Below, in pieces: positions 39,226-51,590 of a stretch of DNA of 64,000 nt. The stretch spans positions 33,157,462 to 33,221,461 of the forward strand of contig NC_021674.1 of the NCBI RefSeq assembly GCF_000247815.1, written 5' to 3'. Source of the DNA: Ficedula albicollis (lineage: Eukaryota > Chordata > Aves > Passeriformes > Muscicapidae). The position numbers and the translations under genes were made by a program. The notes below the pieces were generated by a model. It saw nothing but the letters and a program-made list of their open reading frames with translations. It was not told the origin of the DNA and ran no database searches. The stretch's first letter is position 1; every line of letters begins with the position of its first letter.

Positions 39226-41539
39226 CAGAAAACCTGAGGCTAGGAGAGAAAACCAAACAATCCAAACCCCTATAATGTAATAGTTATGTCAAAGCCAGCT
39301 ATGAAGATTTAGGATGTTATTTCCCCTCCTCAAACAGGGGCTTTGAGTAAAACTGACCCTCATGCTAAGCCATTTTGACCTCTTCATAAGCTTACACCAT
39401 AAAGTGTGGAGGCTGTTATACTGCCTTATCTTGTTGGGATTGTAAACCTTTGAGCCCTAAATTCTATGACCCTAGAAATTCTTTCCTAGGCAAGATGGAA
39501 TAGGACTTTCTATTTTTTTTTAAGCGCACAGCAAGGTGACTTCTAGTTAAACCTGCGTTGTAGGTGGGAAAGCTGCAAACCCATTTCACTAAGGAATCCT
39601 ACACCTGGCTACATCCTGGAAGTTCATCCTGGCTGCAGGACCATGCTGGCTGGCCAGGAGCTGGGCCACTTGGTGTGAAAAAATTCATCCAGTGCCTGAG
39701 GTGCAGGGCAGGGCTGAGTGAAGACTGACACAGGGACAAGGTGCCAAACCTGGCTTCCTCTGCTTGGGACTGTCTGCTGCCCTCAGGGTTTCACCATTTT
39801 GACCTGGTAAACTGCTCAAGCTTTCTCATGGGAGTTGCTGATGGCAGTTGCAGAAGGCATTCCAGCCTAATCATAAGGGGATTGTCTTTCCTTGGCTGCC
39901 TTTTGCAAACCCCCTCCATGGGTAGTCCGAGGTGGCAAAGCCCTGCCCCACAAACTGCTGGTGATCTGATCCCCAGTCCCTGCAAACTCCCCTCGCAGGG
40001 CAGTGCCAGAACAGCCCTGGCTCAGCTGTACCGGAGAGCAGCAGGCACGGAACAGCTGCCGCCATCCACAGCCAGTGCAGCGGTTGAAGACTTGTCCTGA
40101 TTTGCTGTTGCTCTCTGGTGTTTGTCAAAAGCTAACATTTCCATGCCCCTTCAGAAATTATGATGTTGTGGTTGGTATTTTCTAGAGAGCTTTTTGCTCT
40201 CTGTTCCCTCCCTCCTCCCCCTGCAACAGGAGTTGGACACATCTTTTTACAAGGGTAAATGTCGCTGATGTCGCTGCATCAGCGACAGAACAGGACACAA
40301 AGTGGGCAGTGAGGAGCAGGGAAAAGGGAATCTCCCTGAGGCTCACAAAGTGCTCACATTGCAGTGTGAGGTGGATGGCCCCAAACAACAGCCCAAGGCC
40401 CCTTTGTCCTGCACAGAGGAAAGTGCAATAAGCTCTGAAGTTGGCTTTGGCACATGGTTGCATTCCCCCACCTGTAGAGGAATGGTGTTGCTACAGGGGT
40501 CACATCAGGCAGGAATAAAATCCTTGTCTTTGCCTCCCTCAGCTCCTCATTTGGCTCTGGTCCGAGCTGGGACACCTGCCCAGCTCTGTCCTGCCTGACA
40601 CGCCTTGGTCAAGAGGAAAGACACTGAGGTTAAAGCCTGACTGGCCGTGGACTCGACTGGAACAAGTCTGCTGGGCTGCAGAGTTCCAGACCTGTGCCGA
40701 CTCTGCAGAGCAACCAAGCAAACCAGTCCTTCCCCAGTTCACCAGCAGGAAAAGCCCTTCACTCCTTCATGTCCCTCAGCAGCAGATTTCAAAGGGCTCT
40801 TTCACAGCAGAAGAAATGTTGGTCTGTTGAGGAGCTTCTCCAGTATCTTGGAAGGACGTTTTGCCAAGGCTTTGGAGTTTAATGGTAAAACAGTTTTGTG
40901 GCCTGGGTGTATCAATCGCTTTACATGGATTACATAAACTGCTTTGGGGCCCCAGTGACATGAATTTGGACAATTCCCATCTGAAGGATTTTTATTGATT
41001 TTTCCATTTGCCAGCTGTAAATAAAGCAGCATCCTTGCCTGGTTGCTGGCAGGCTGCCCCTTCCCAGACTTGGGATCAGCATTCCTCTGGTCTTTGCAGA
41101 AAACACAAAATCAGATTTTTGTTTATTTTTCACAAATTATGTAACAGTCCCCACGGAAAACATTTGGTAATGATAAGTAGCCTTTGTATATCCTCATTAC
41201 TCTGACCTTTAAAAATACAGTTGTTTACTGGTGCATTCAGCCACAGATGTCCAGAAATTAACATTCCCCAGTCACGATAAGAATTTTCCTCAATCATCAT
41301 TTCTGTTAGCGTGATGGGGAACATCACTCCCCAGTAAATGTATTCTGATCACAGTCTTATACATGGCACAAGCTGGGTACACAATGTTAATGACATTAGA
41401 GAACAGAAATCCAGACATTACCAGTACCTCACTGAGGACTCTGCAGAGCTTGACATGACTTTGACAAGGAGACTGAAGTACAACAAGGGAGAATGGGAAG
41501 AGCAGAGGCAAACCCCAGCAGTGATACACTCAGGCACAT

Positions 41540-41635
41540 CGTGTGACTCTTGGGGATGGTGCTGTGCAGGGCCAGGAGTTGGACTCAATGATCCTTGAGG
41601 GTCCCTTCCAGCTCAGCTTATTCTGTGATCTTTGC
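41540..41635 (+). mobile_element. CR1 LINE 3' end
   Basis: gttggactcaatgatccttg followed by agggtcccttccagctcagc and ttattctgtgatc is the typical 3' terminus of CR1 ('gatgatccttgtgggtcccttccaactcagg...attctatgattct'). Only about 100 bases are recognisable, so it is a severely 5'-truncated copy on the + strand. Confidence 0.82.
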
Positions 41636-43514
41636 TACTCCAGTTCCCAGATTACCAGCTGTCTCTCAGCTGTATGGCTGCCACTATAGGTATGGAGAGC
41701 AATTCCTCCCCACGCCAGTGTGATGCCTCAAATTCCATCCAAAAGACTACAACAGCCTTTCCCGTGGGCTCCTGCTGCTGCTGGGAGGGATGGCAGCTCC
41801 ATGGCTTTGTACCACATCCCCTGGTGTCCCCAAGGGACAGAACAGGGAGGATCAGGCCAGACCTCTTCTCTACCTCTTTTATCATGGGATTCTCAGCACC
41901 ACAAGGAGAGATGGAAACAGGAAGACAGCACAAGAAATACTTCATTAAAAGGAGCTTCATTAAAGGTAAATAGGCAAGAACTGCTCAGAGCAGAGCACAG
42001 GGCCTGGGGGAGGGGAAGAGTGGTGCTCTGCTAATTTTCTCATCAGACACCCTTCTCTATTACTGTCTCCTGGCTCCTGCTCTGAAAGTCAAGTGGAATT
42101 GTCAAGAGGGATCACCTGTGATTTAAAGTGCAGTTCTCCTTCAAGACATATGTAAATTTGCCACCTTCCTATTCAGAGCCTCTGGGACTGGGAATCAGAG
42201 CTGCTGAATTGGAGGGGCGGAGGAAGAAATCACTGCTCTTTCCTCATCTTGTTAGCCCTACTAGACCAGCCCTTAACTGAAACAGAGATGGGAGAGCAGG
42301 CTCCTTAGCTGGTGCCTTCAGGAGCAGGTAATGGGACCAGAAAGTGGTGCCTGCCCCACCCCAAGAGGTGGAGGAGAACTTAAGGCATAGAAGAGGCTGT
42401 GTGATTATTCTCTTCCTTCTGTCCTGGAGGCAAGGAAATTAGATGATATTGTGGTTTGTCCTGATTTAGTCATCTTTAGAGTTAAAATGAACTTGGGCAG
42501 GATGCTTCAGCCCTGCCCTCCTGCCACAAGCCCCATCAGATTTGGGTTAACAAGCAGCTGGAATATCTGAGACTGCTGAAAAGCTTGTTGTGTGTATGCA
42601 TTTCTGTGTGTGCCTGTCTCAGTGGCTATATAGAGATATGTTTAAAAGAAGGTTAATTGGTCTCCTGGGAACTATAAAGAACCTGTTAGGTTCCTTGGTG
42701 TGAGCTGTGACTGTATGAAGCCTAATTACTAAGCCTGAGTTATTCTTTTATATGGGGGGGAGGGAATCTCTAAGGTTCTTATTAAAACCTACAAAAAGTC
42801 TAAGAAATGATGGAATTAGAATTGATTTGTCCATGTTGATCAGAAGTGCAGAGCAAACAAAAACATTGAGCTTTCCCCAGGAAATATTAATGGGGATCAC
42901 ATAGGCCTGGCTTACACATCACTGTTGTGGGGATAAACAGAAACCATTGTGCTAAATGGCAAGAATTGCAGACCAGACTTTCAACTAAGGTACTCTGCTT
43001 TTGCTTCGGGCAGGGAAAATTCACATTTGGATGTTCTTGTAGGGTGCATTTTATAAAACATAACAAATGTATTTTCAGGCTAATTAAATTTGTAATAAAG
43101 GAAAGGAGTTTTGTTTAGAAAAATGTGCATTCAAAGGAAAGAGAAAATAGTCATCTGAATAAGAATAAAAGAGAAAAGAGGAATTCTAACATGGCTTTGA
43201 ACATGGCTTTTGATTTGGATTTTCTGACGGTTCTTTAGATGTTGTTGAAGCTCCATGTGTGGAAACAAAGCTTGTCTTGGAGGAAGTACAGCATAGAAGG
43301 GGCAGCTCACAGCTCTCTGCCCATGTTTGGTACTCAGTTGTGGAGGAACTCTCACAGAGAAATACCTGCAGTTATGACAACTCCAATGATGCTTTTCCCA
43401 CCCCTTGGCACCCACAGCCAGCAATGGCAGGGCTGTGACACAGACACCTACAGCTCTGACACCAATCTGGACATGTTCACGTGAGGCAGATTTATTGAAA
43501 GTGTCATAGCCAGT

Positions 43515-44637
43515 CCCTTCCCTTCCCTTCCCTTCCCTTCCCTTCCCTGAAACTTCCCTTCCCTTCCCTTCCCTTCCCTTCCCTTCCCTTCCCTTCCCTT
43601 CCCTTCCCTTCCCTTCCCTTCCCTTCCCTTCCCTTCCCTTCCCTTCCCTTCCCTTCCCTTCCCTTCCCTTCCCTTCCCTTCCCTTCCCTTCCCTTCCCTT
43701 CCCTTCCCTTCCCTTCCCTTCCCTTCCCTTCCCTTCCCTTCCCTTCCCTTCCCTTCCCTTCCCTTCCCTTCCCTTCCCTTCCCTTCCCTTCCCTTCCCTT
43801 CCCTTCCCTTCCCTTCCCTTCCCTTCCCTTCCCTTCCCTTCCCTTCCCTTCCCTTCCCTTCCCTTCCCTTCCCTTCCCTTCCCTTCCCTTCCCTTCCCTT
43901 CCCTTCCCTTCCCTTCCCTTCCCTTCCCTTCCCTTCCCTTCCCTTCCCTTCCCTTCCCTTCCCTTCCCTTCCCTTCCCTTCCCTTCCCTTCCCTTCCCTT
44001 CCCTTCCCTTCCCTTCCCTTCCCTTCCCTTCCCTTCCCTTCCCTTCCCTTCCCTTCCCTTCCCTTCCCTTCCCTTCCCTTCCCTTCCCTTCCCTTCCCTT
44101 CCCTTCCCTTCCCTTCCCTTCCCTTCCCTTCCCTTCCCTTCCCTTCCCTTCCCTTCCCTTCCCTTCCCTTCCCTTCCCTTCCCTTCCCTTCCCTTCCCTT
44201 CCCTTCCCTTCCCTTCCCTTCCCTTCCCTTCCCTTCCCTTCCCTTCCCTTCCCTTCCCTTCCCTTCCCTTCCCTTCCCTTCCCTTCCCTTCCCTTCCCTT
44301 CCCTTCCCTTCCCTTCCCTTCCCTTCCCTTCCCTTCCCTTCCCTTCCCTTCCCTTCCCTTCCCTTCCCTTCCCTTCCCTTCCCTTCCCTTCCCTTCCCTT
44401 CCCTTCCCTTCCCTTCCCTTCCCTTCCCTTCCCTTCCCTTCCCTTCCCTTCCCTTCCCTTCCCTTCCCTTCCCTTCCCTTCCCTTCCCTTCCCTTCCCTT
44501 CCCTTCCCTTCCCTTCCCTTCCCTTCCCTTCCCTTCCCTTCCCTTCCCTTCCCTTCCCTTCCCTTCCCTTCCCTTCCCTTCCCTTCCCTTCCCTTCCCTT
44601 CCCTTCCCTTCCCTTCCCTTCCCTTCCCTTCCCTTCC
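43515..44637 (-). repeat. Pentanucleotide array (CCCTT)n / (AAGGG)n, 1.1 kb
   Basis: A first block of CCCTT units (43515-43548) is broken by gaaac, then 43554-44637 is an uninterrupted array of about 217 units with no substitution that I can see. On the minus strand it reads AAGGG. Because five-base units leave all frames free of stops, it gives long minus-strand frames with the period-5 peptide EGKGR; these are not genes. It lies in the intergenic region about 2.4 kb beyond the candidate SMYD3 polyadenylation signal. Confidence 0.98.
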
Positions 44638-47045
44638 ACAATAAGGAAACTCAAGTGTGGATGCCTAACCCTGTATGATTTTCCCAAGGTCAGACACAAT
44701 TTCTGGTGCAGCAGAGAAGTCATGCCAGAACTCTATGTCCATAATTGCAAGACTGTCCTCCTTCTTCTTGTCTTATGGGAGGTTTAATTCTGATTCAGGA
44801 AAAAATCCTCACAATTGGCACAACCTCTGTGAAAAATGAAACTCAGTTCATTAAGAGCTTTGCAGTGGTCAGGGACTACTTGAAATATACTGTGTGGGGA
44901 AATAGCCTCTGTATTCCATAAACATGCTTTGTAAAAAAATAACAAGTCTAAGAAAAGCTCACTTAAAAACCCAGCAATCAGAGAAGAAGGTTACAATGAG
45001 AAGCAGAAAAAAGGCTAAGTAGTAGGTGAGTTTTCTTGGCATAAACCCATGCATGACAGACTTCACACACAGGCTGATAGACTCAAAGAGGTCAAAGCTC
45101 TAAAAACCTGGTTTGCTGCATTTTCCCTCACTGCTTTTCTTTTACCTTCTACTACCTCTACTGTGTACTGCAAAATATTCTGTTTGCCAAGGTTCTGGAG
45201 AGTTTTTACTTCCAACATCAGGTCAGCACCCTTGAGGGGTATGGATACAGAGAATTATGCCATGCTCAAAGAAATAACAGAGTTTGGGGAGCGTTTTTTT
45301 TTTAAGATAAATGTTCTGTTCAAGTGTAATCAGTTATTCTTAGCAAAACTGTATCATTCCCTATGGGTTTTTTCTGGGTTCTGCTACTGTTTTTCTTCCA
45401 AACACATAGTGCAATTCTCCTCCCTCTGAGTGCAATCTAACATTGTTTTTCCTGGACTAATTAAGGGAGAGTGACAAAACACAAGTAACTCAAAATGCAA
45501 TCCTAAACTTGAGCTACTCAAGTAACTTCTGCTTTCCAAAAGGCACCAGAAAAACCTCCAACCTGTGGGAAGCAAGCAGCAAATCTGCCAGCATTACAGA
45601 TAATGTTTCAGTCTGCCTCTTTCTGACTTTAGCATCTTTATCTTACCACTAATACCAGCACCTGAAAAATGTGACAGATATTATTCATGAAAACTGAAAC
45701 ATGATGTCTGTGCAAAGATAACATTGCTTGATTTGAAATGAGTGCTTATCTAATGTTGCCTCCTCCCTGGCACCCTTGCTGGCTGCCACACTTTCAAACG
45801 ATGCATTCAGGTAAATCCCTCCCCAATCACAGACCAGCATTCTCTGCAGAAAACAGACTGGAGCAGGACCACCAGGAGAAAAAATCTGCTCACAACAACC
45901 TCCCCTGCAGCACTGTCAGCCCTGCTGGTGGTGTCAGTGCATGGGAATCTCCAAGGGAAATTGCTCAGTAAATGACTGAAAACAACCAGAAAATGTGACT
46001 CTTGCCTTGACCAAGCTGGAAGAAGTTCTGCATCAACAGCAATGAATATAAAGCATGGGTTATGCCCCCACACTAAGGATCCTCCTCAGACCAGCCCAGA
46101 GAAGGCCAGGCAGGGCAGGAAAGGCAGTGGTGTCCCCAGGACCCTGAGCCACACACCATCCTGGTGCCAGTTCAGTCTCTTGCACTGAGCATTGGGTGGA
46201 GATGGATTTCCAACAGCCTGACCTTTTCCCCCAGACGATTTCCTTTTCATAATAGCAGGAAGACCCAACCAAGCAGTGAATTTCTGTGAGGATTACTGCA
46301 CTTCTTGGGTGGCTGATACGACCTGGCCCCTGGCAGCAAGCCATGCTGTGTACTCCAGAGCTGCTCTGCATTTCAGAGGTTATTGCTTGCACATTACTGC
46401 CGGGCAAGTGAACGCTCCAAACGCTGGAACAAATTCAAACGTCTTGAAAGGAGATATCTTCCTCAGCACTGGCATTCGTGTGCCATGGCTGTAAATTACG
46501 CCCGGAGTGTTCATTTTCTTTCTAAATGTGTTCTCATCTTGTAATAATTAATGGTGTCAGGTTACTGGTGTGAAAAAAGCCTGACTTTTACAACAACGAT
46601 GGATTAATGAAGAACAGTCATGGCTGGAGTAGCAGCAGTAAATTGTTAGAGGAGTGACACACCTGAAGCAATACTTTCAAAGGCCTTAAATTATTTCAGT
46701 TTCAATATCCCTCATAAATATTGGCTTTTGTTAATATTTGTTTCTGTGTTAAAAATGGAAATCAACAGCTCTGGCAAGAACAATTCTCTTGCTGATGAGC
46801 ATGGGGAAATGGCATGCATGTGCATTCCAAGACATCCTTGTCTTTCCCAGGGATGACACATCTGTGGATCTCTGGGCTTCTCTATTTGAGGATGTGACAT
46901 TCAAACCCCACGGACTCAGAAAGGTCTAGAAGCCACAGCACTCATCTTACAAGTCCAAATATCTGTCTGTTATGAAGTGAGAAACTCTTGAAGCTGGTAA
47001 AATGGGGAAAAAGCAGAGTAAGCAATTTCCACTTTAGATACATTT
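44638..47045. other. Intergenic, between the AAGGG array and the SMYD3 3' end
   Basis: No exon, RNA gene or repeat family recognised. Short open frames on both strands lack any family resemblance. Confidence 0.65.
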
Positions 47046-47051
47046 TTTATT
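47046..47051 (-). terminator. Candidate polyadenylation signal for SMYD3
   Basis: TTTATT on the + strand gives AATAAA on the minus strand, about 590 bases after the SMYD3 stop. It is the first such hexamer I found downstream of the stop in that orientation. The actual cleavage site is not known. Confidence 0.4.
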
Positions 47052-47637
47052 TAATCCATTTTACTATTCAATATAGTAATGAATGTAGGCATGAAATGGA
47101 AGAAGAGGAACAAAGCCCTGCAGATCTATTGGGAGGGAAGAAAATCTCATTTAAAACATTGGGAAACTTATTTGATGTCAAAGAGCATTGGATCAGGTTT
47201 TTGGAAACCATACCAAAGGGCAAGACAAAAGGAAAAAAGTATATTCTCTTAATTTATAATGTGTCTGACAAGAGATTCCTAATTGCTGGCATAAACTGAT
47301 ATAAAAAATTGACTGCTGATATCAATGGAATTAGATCACTTTGTAATTCATGAAGACTTTGTATGCATTTCCCAATACTTACAATCAAATAATTAGGTGT
47401 CGTTAGTTATTGTCAATAAGACTGATGATTGATAATAAAAATAATCCTCTGAAAATTACAGGAATTCTGCCAAACACCAACTCAATTCAGACCATACAGC
47501 AAAACAAATATTAAACCTTTTTGTAAAGCTAATAGGACCTAAAGAAAAGACACTAAAACAATTGAGAAGCTTCACAATGAAATAAAACCCATTTTCTTTG
47601 TCCTTGAATATTTTGTTTTCCAGACTAGAGATTATCT
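47052..47637 (-). other. SMYD3: Probable SMYD3 3' UTR
   Basis: Minus-strand sequence between the SMYD3 stop (47640-47638) and the candidate AATAAA. AT-rich with no tandem structure. The extent depends on the polyadenylation signal chosen. Confidence 0.45.
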
Positions 47638-47739
47638 TCACTGTAATCTCATCATTGCCTCACATTCTTCCTTTATCTCCATCAAAACCTTCATCTGGCT
47701 GTGATCTGTCCCATGGGTCACCTTCATAATATTATAGGC
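47638..47739 (-). CDS. SMYD3: SMYD3 terminal coding exon
   Basis: Read downwards from 47739 after a ttctttcctaaag acceptor, 33 codons plus TGA encode AYNIMKVTHGTDHSQMK, VLMEIKEECEAMMRLQ. This aligns with the C-terminus of human SMYD3, where I recall AFDIMRVTHGREHS followed by an acidic helix ending in EECDANI. SMYD3 is a SET/MYND lysine methyltransferase (MAP3K2 and histone substrates reported). Its C-terminal TPR-like helices cap the catalytic cleft, and this exon is the last of them. The extreme C-terminus differs from mammals. It joins in phase 0 to the exon at 54447. Confidence 0.88.
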   Translation of the reverse strand, partial: AYNIMKVTHGTDHSQMKVLMEIKEECEAMMRLQ

Positions 47740-48005
47740 CTTTAGGAAAGAACAGAAAGGGATGTGTTAGTCATTGTGCAGGCCATGCAAAGGGGCTGGA
47801 CCCTGGAGCAGGGTGGGATGTAAATTCTGGTCCTCATGTGGCTGGCACCCACTTGAGTGCATGGCATGGCTGAAATAGGAGTGGAGCATCCCAAAGTGCA
47901 CGGTGACTTGTCCCTGGCAGAGGAGGAGGCACTGACACATTGTTCTTAGGTGCTAAACCCCACAAAGACCTTGCACAACTGGATGTTTGGAATAGCAGAG
48001 AGAGA

Positions 48006-48085
48006 GGCTTTTGTACTGAGACATGAAGGCCTATATACACCAAAAGGCTTTTGCACTGAGACATGAAGGCCTATATACACCAAAA
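48006..48085 (+). repeat. Tandem duplication, 40-bp period
   Basis: ggcttttg(t/c)actgagacat starts at 48006 and 48046. The two 40-base copies differ at one position. Confidence 0.93.
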
Positions 48086-49182
48086 GGCCAACTATAACAC
48101 CCAAGGTTTTGATACATTATTTAGAAGATGACTGTGATGTTCGTGATGATAGAAGCCTGGAAGTCCTGTAAAAATAGAAATGGATTAATGCTTAACTCAT
48201 GGAATAAACTACCTTAACTCTATCAGGAGCAACTAAACATAGCATCAAACAAATGAGTACATTAATAGATTCACTGTCAAAAGGCATGCAGGGAATGGGT
48301 CTTTGCTGCTTTTCCCAGGGATTATTTTCTCTCTGTGTTTGTCATCTTCTACTGCTGGGCTAATTTGTGCTTGCTGATATTGCCTGTAGTGTTGTTGATT
48401 TCCTACCACAGATATGTCTGCAATGCTCTTTGCCCAGCTCATGTTTAGATCATCACTTTTCATATGGCATTTCTGCTTCTTCCTTCTATTAAATTCCTCC
48501 TGCAAGGAGGGAAGTCCTAGATGGGAGCTGACTCAGCGCTTCTGAAGATAGAACAAGGGAGCTAGTAGTGTACTGGCAGGAGAAAAGATCACAGATTTTC
48601 ATCATCCTAAAGTGAAGAATTGCAAAAAAATAAATAAATGCAAAAAAATAAATCCTGTGTTTCAAAGGGTTCCTTGTCCAGTCAGCTGACAAAATTCAGC
48701 TAAAATGGCTTTGAATTGCAGAAAAAGTACGTTTTGGGAAGAAATCTTGAGGAAGAGGTCTCACTTAAATTGGATTGATAAAAGTAAATATATATTTTTG
48801 TGGAATGAATGAAAGCCTACTTCCAAATTATAGACACTGGCAAGCATATGGAAATTCCAGCACAGTTTATTTTTGCTTCAAATTCCCTAATACTTAAAAG
48901 AGGGAGGCAGCACAAGATTGGAAGAACAAGCTGAAATATCAGTCAAAGCAATCATAGTGAGCAAGGAGCTCTAAAAAGAGCAAAATATGTTTTAAGCTAA
49001 CACAGTGCCCCACTGCTAAATGATAAAATATACTCAGTTGAAAAGAATGATGGAAATGCTTTCATTGCTTTTAGAAATGGCAAAGAAATGTGACACAGAA
49101 TCAGAAATACTAAATTTTTGCAACGTGCAGCTGCACCCAGGCTAACTAGGAGGGGACAGGATCACCCCAGAGCAAAGTGGCC

Positions 49183-49290
49183 GGGTGAATTGGCCCTGGA
49201 TCCTGACACACTGGTGCACAGTGCTTGCATGCCCTTGGGTGAATTGGCCCTGGATCGTGACACACTGGTGCACAGTGCTTGCATGCCCTG
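49183..49290 (+). repeat. Tandem duplication, 54-bp period
   Basis: gggtgaattggccctggatc starts at 49183 and 49237. The copies differ by one base (cctgac against cgtgac) and at the terminal base. The following 49291-49480 stretch has related wording (ctggac...ctgacac) that may be a more diverged repeat. Confidence 0.92.
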
Positions 49291-50617
49291 TCGCAGAAAG
49301 CTGATGGATTTATTGTGAATGATGTATGCTAAGAGCTGTGCATCTGGATACATCTGAGTGACAGCTCCTGGGGCAGCTGACCTGGATCTTCAGCCCCTCT
49401 ACAGGATAGAGGTCAGGCTCAGAGTGATGGACTTGGACCCTGACACCCTGAGATGCACAGCCAGAGATGTCTGTGTACATATACCTCCATTAAAAACCAA
49501 TAATCCTTAATATCAAATTTACTCTTGAGTTAATGCTACCACTGCTGCCTTTCTCCCACCTCCATTTTCTTTCCACTCCTTTTCTTTCCTAAGTAAGGCA
49601 GACAAAAGCACTTATTCTTTGTCCTTTTGTTTCCTTGGAGGAAAGCATTCTTATGCAATGTACCATCTCACACACTGCTGTACGAGTCAGAAGGAGCAGA
49701 GAACAACAATGACCTGTGTAATCCCTAAATTCAACTGGTATTAGGCTATCTAGCTGTTTTGGCAAAGGTCAGTGCAAAACTGGGGATAATTTCAGCTCCA
49801 GTGCAAGGAATTGTTTTACTGGACAGAAGCAGTGGGCTCTCTGCTCACTCCCCTGCTCTCCTCAATCCCACAGCTCACCAGCAGAGCTGAGGCTGAGCAG
49901 ATTCATGTGGTCTGGTCTCCCTCCCAGATAAAAGAGTGCATCTAATTATGAAAAGCTTCAACACAGGCCATGGTGTCATCAGCCACACCCTGTCCCCCTG
50001 AAGAATGAAGCCAGGGCTGCTGCTCCGTGAATGTAAATGAGGAGCAGTGCAGGGGTTTGTGCCTGGTTTGGGATGGGACAGGACATGGCCATGGTGTGGG
50101 GAAGCCTGGGCAATGCAGGATGGCACAGCTCTGCCACAGGGAAAGCAGGAAGCAAATGAGTGGCAGGAAGTGTAGGCTAGTATTTCAGAGGGAGTATCTG
50201 TGGTTTTCCATCTCTCTTGATTGGAGGGGGCAAGTTGTTAAAGGAGGCACAGGAATACTATGAATGACAGCTGGTAAACAATTCAGCGTTTGAAGCAAAC
50301 AGCTAGAGAAGGGATTTCTTCAGTGTTGCTGTGAGGCCTGGGAAGGACTTTACCCCAATTCCTGTGCTCTCTGCCTCTACAACAGGGATTTCTATATTAT
50401 ATCTATATTATACAGTAGCTGTTGTAGACGTTCATGGGACAAGACAGCCATACCCATCAGCTCATGGGGGACAAAAGTACTCCCATGACCATACCATGCC
50501 AGGCTCTCCAAATTGTTTTGCAGACTGGGCTCCTGTTATGTCTTTTGCTGACAAAAGCTTTCCAGATCTGTAGTTCAATCTATCCTCTATTATGTCTTTC
50601 AAATATATATATATATA

Positions 50618-51590
<973 letters not shown>

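Larger units (their letters stand above)
29031..43510. other. Convergent intergenic region, first part
   Basis: No exon of either neighbour and no third gene is recognised. The region is AT-rich to about 36 kb and more mixed in composition to 43.5 kb. It holds a CR1 3' end at about 41540-41635 and a cluster of small tandem duplications, listed separately. Open frames are short and carry no recognisable domain. Confidence 0.7.

Noticed and set aside
43131..44723. Long minus-strand open frames of 530 and 397 codons with EGKGR repeats
   Set aside because: They are produced by the AAGGG array, which contains no stop in any frame. There is no splice or promoter context and no sequence complexity.
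48245..48505. 86-codon minus-strand open frame, considered as an extra SMYD3 exon
   Set aside because: Its peptide (MQEEFNRRKKQKCHMKSDDL...) has no counterpart in SMYD3. The exons at 54447 and 47739 join in phase without it.
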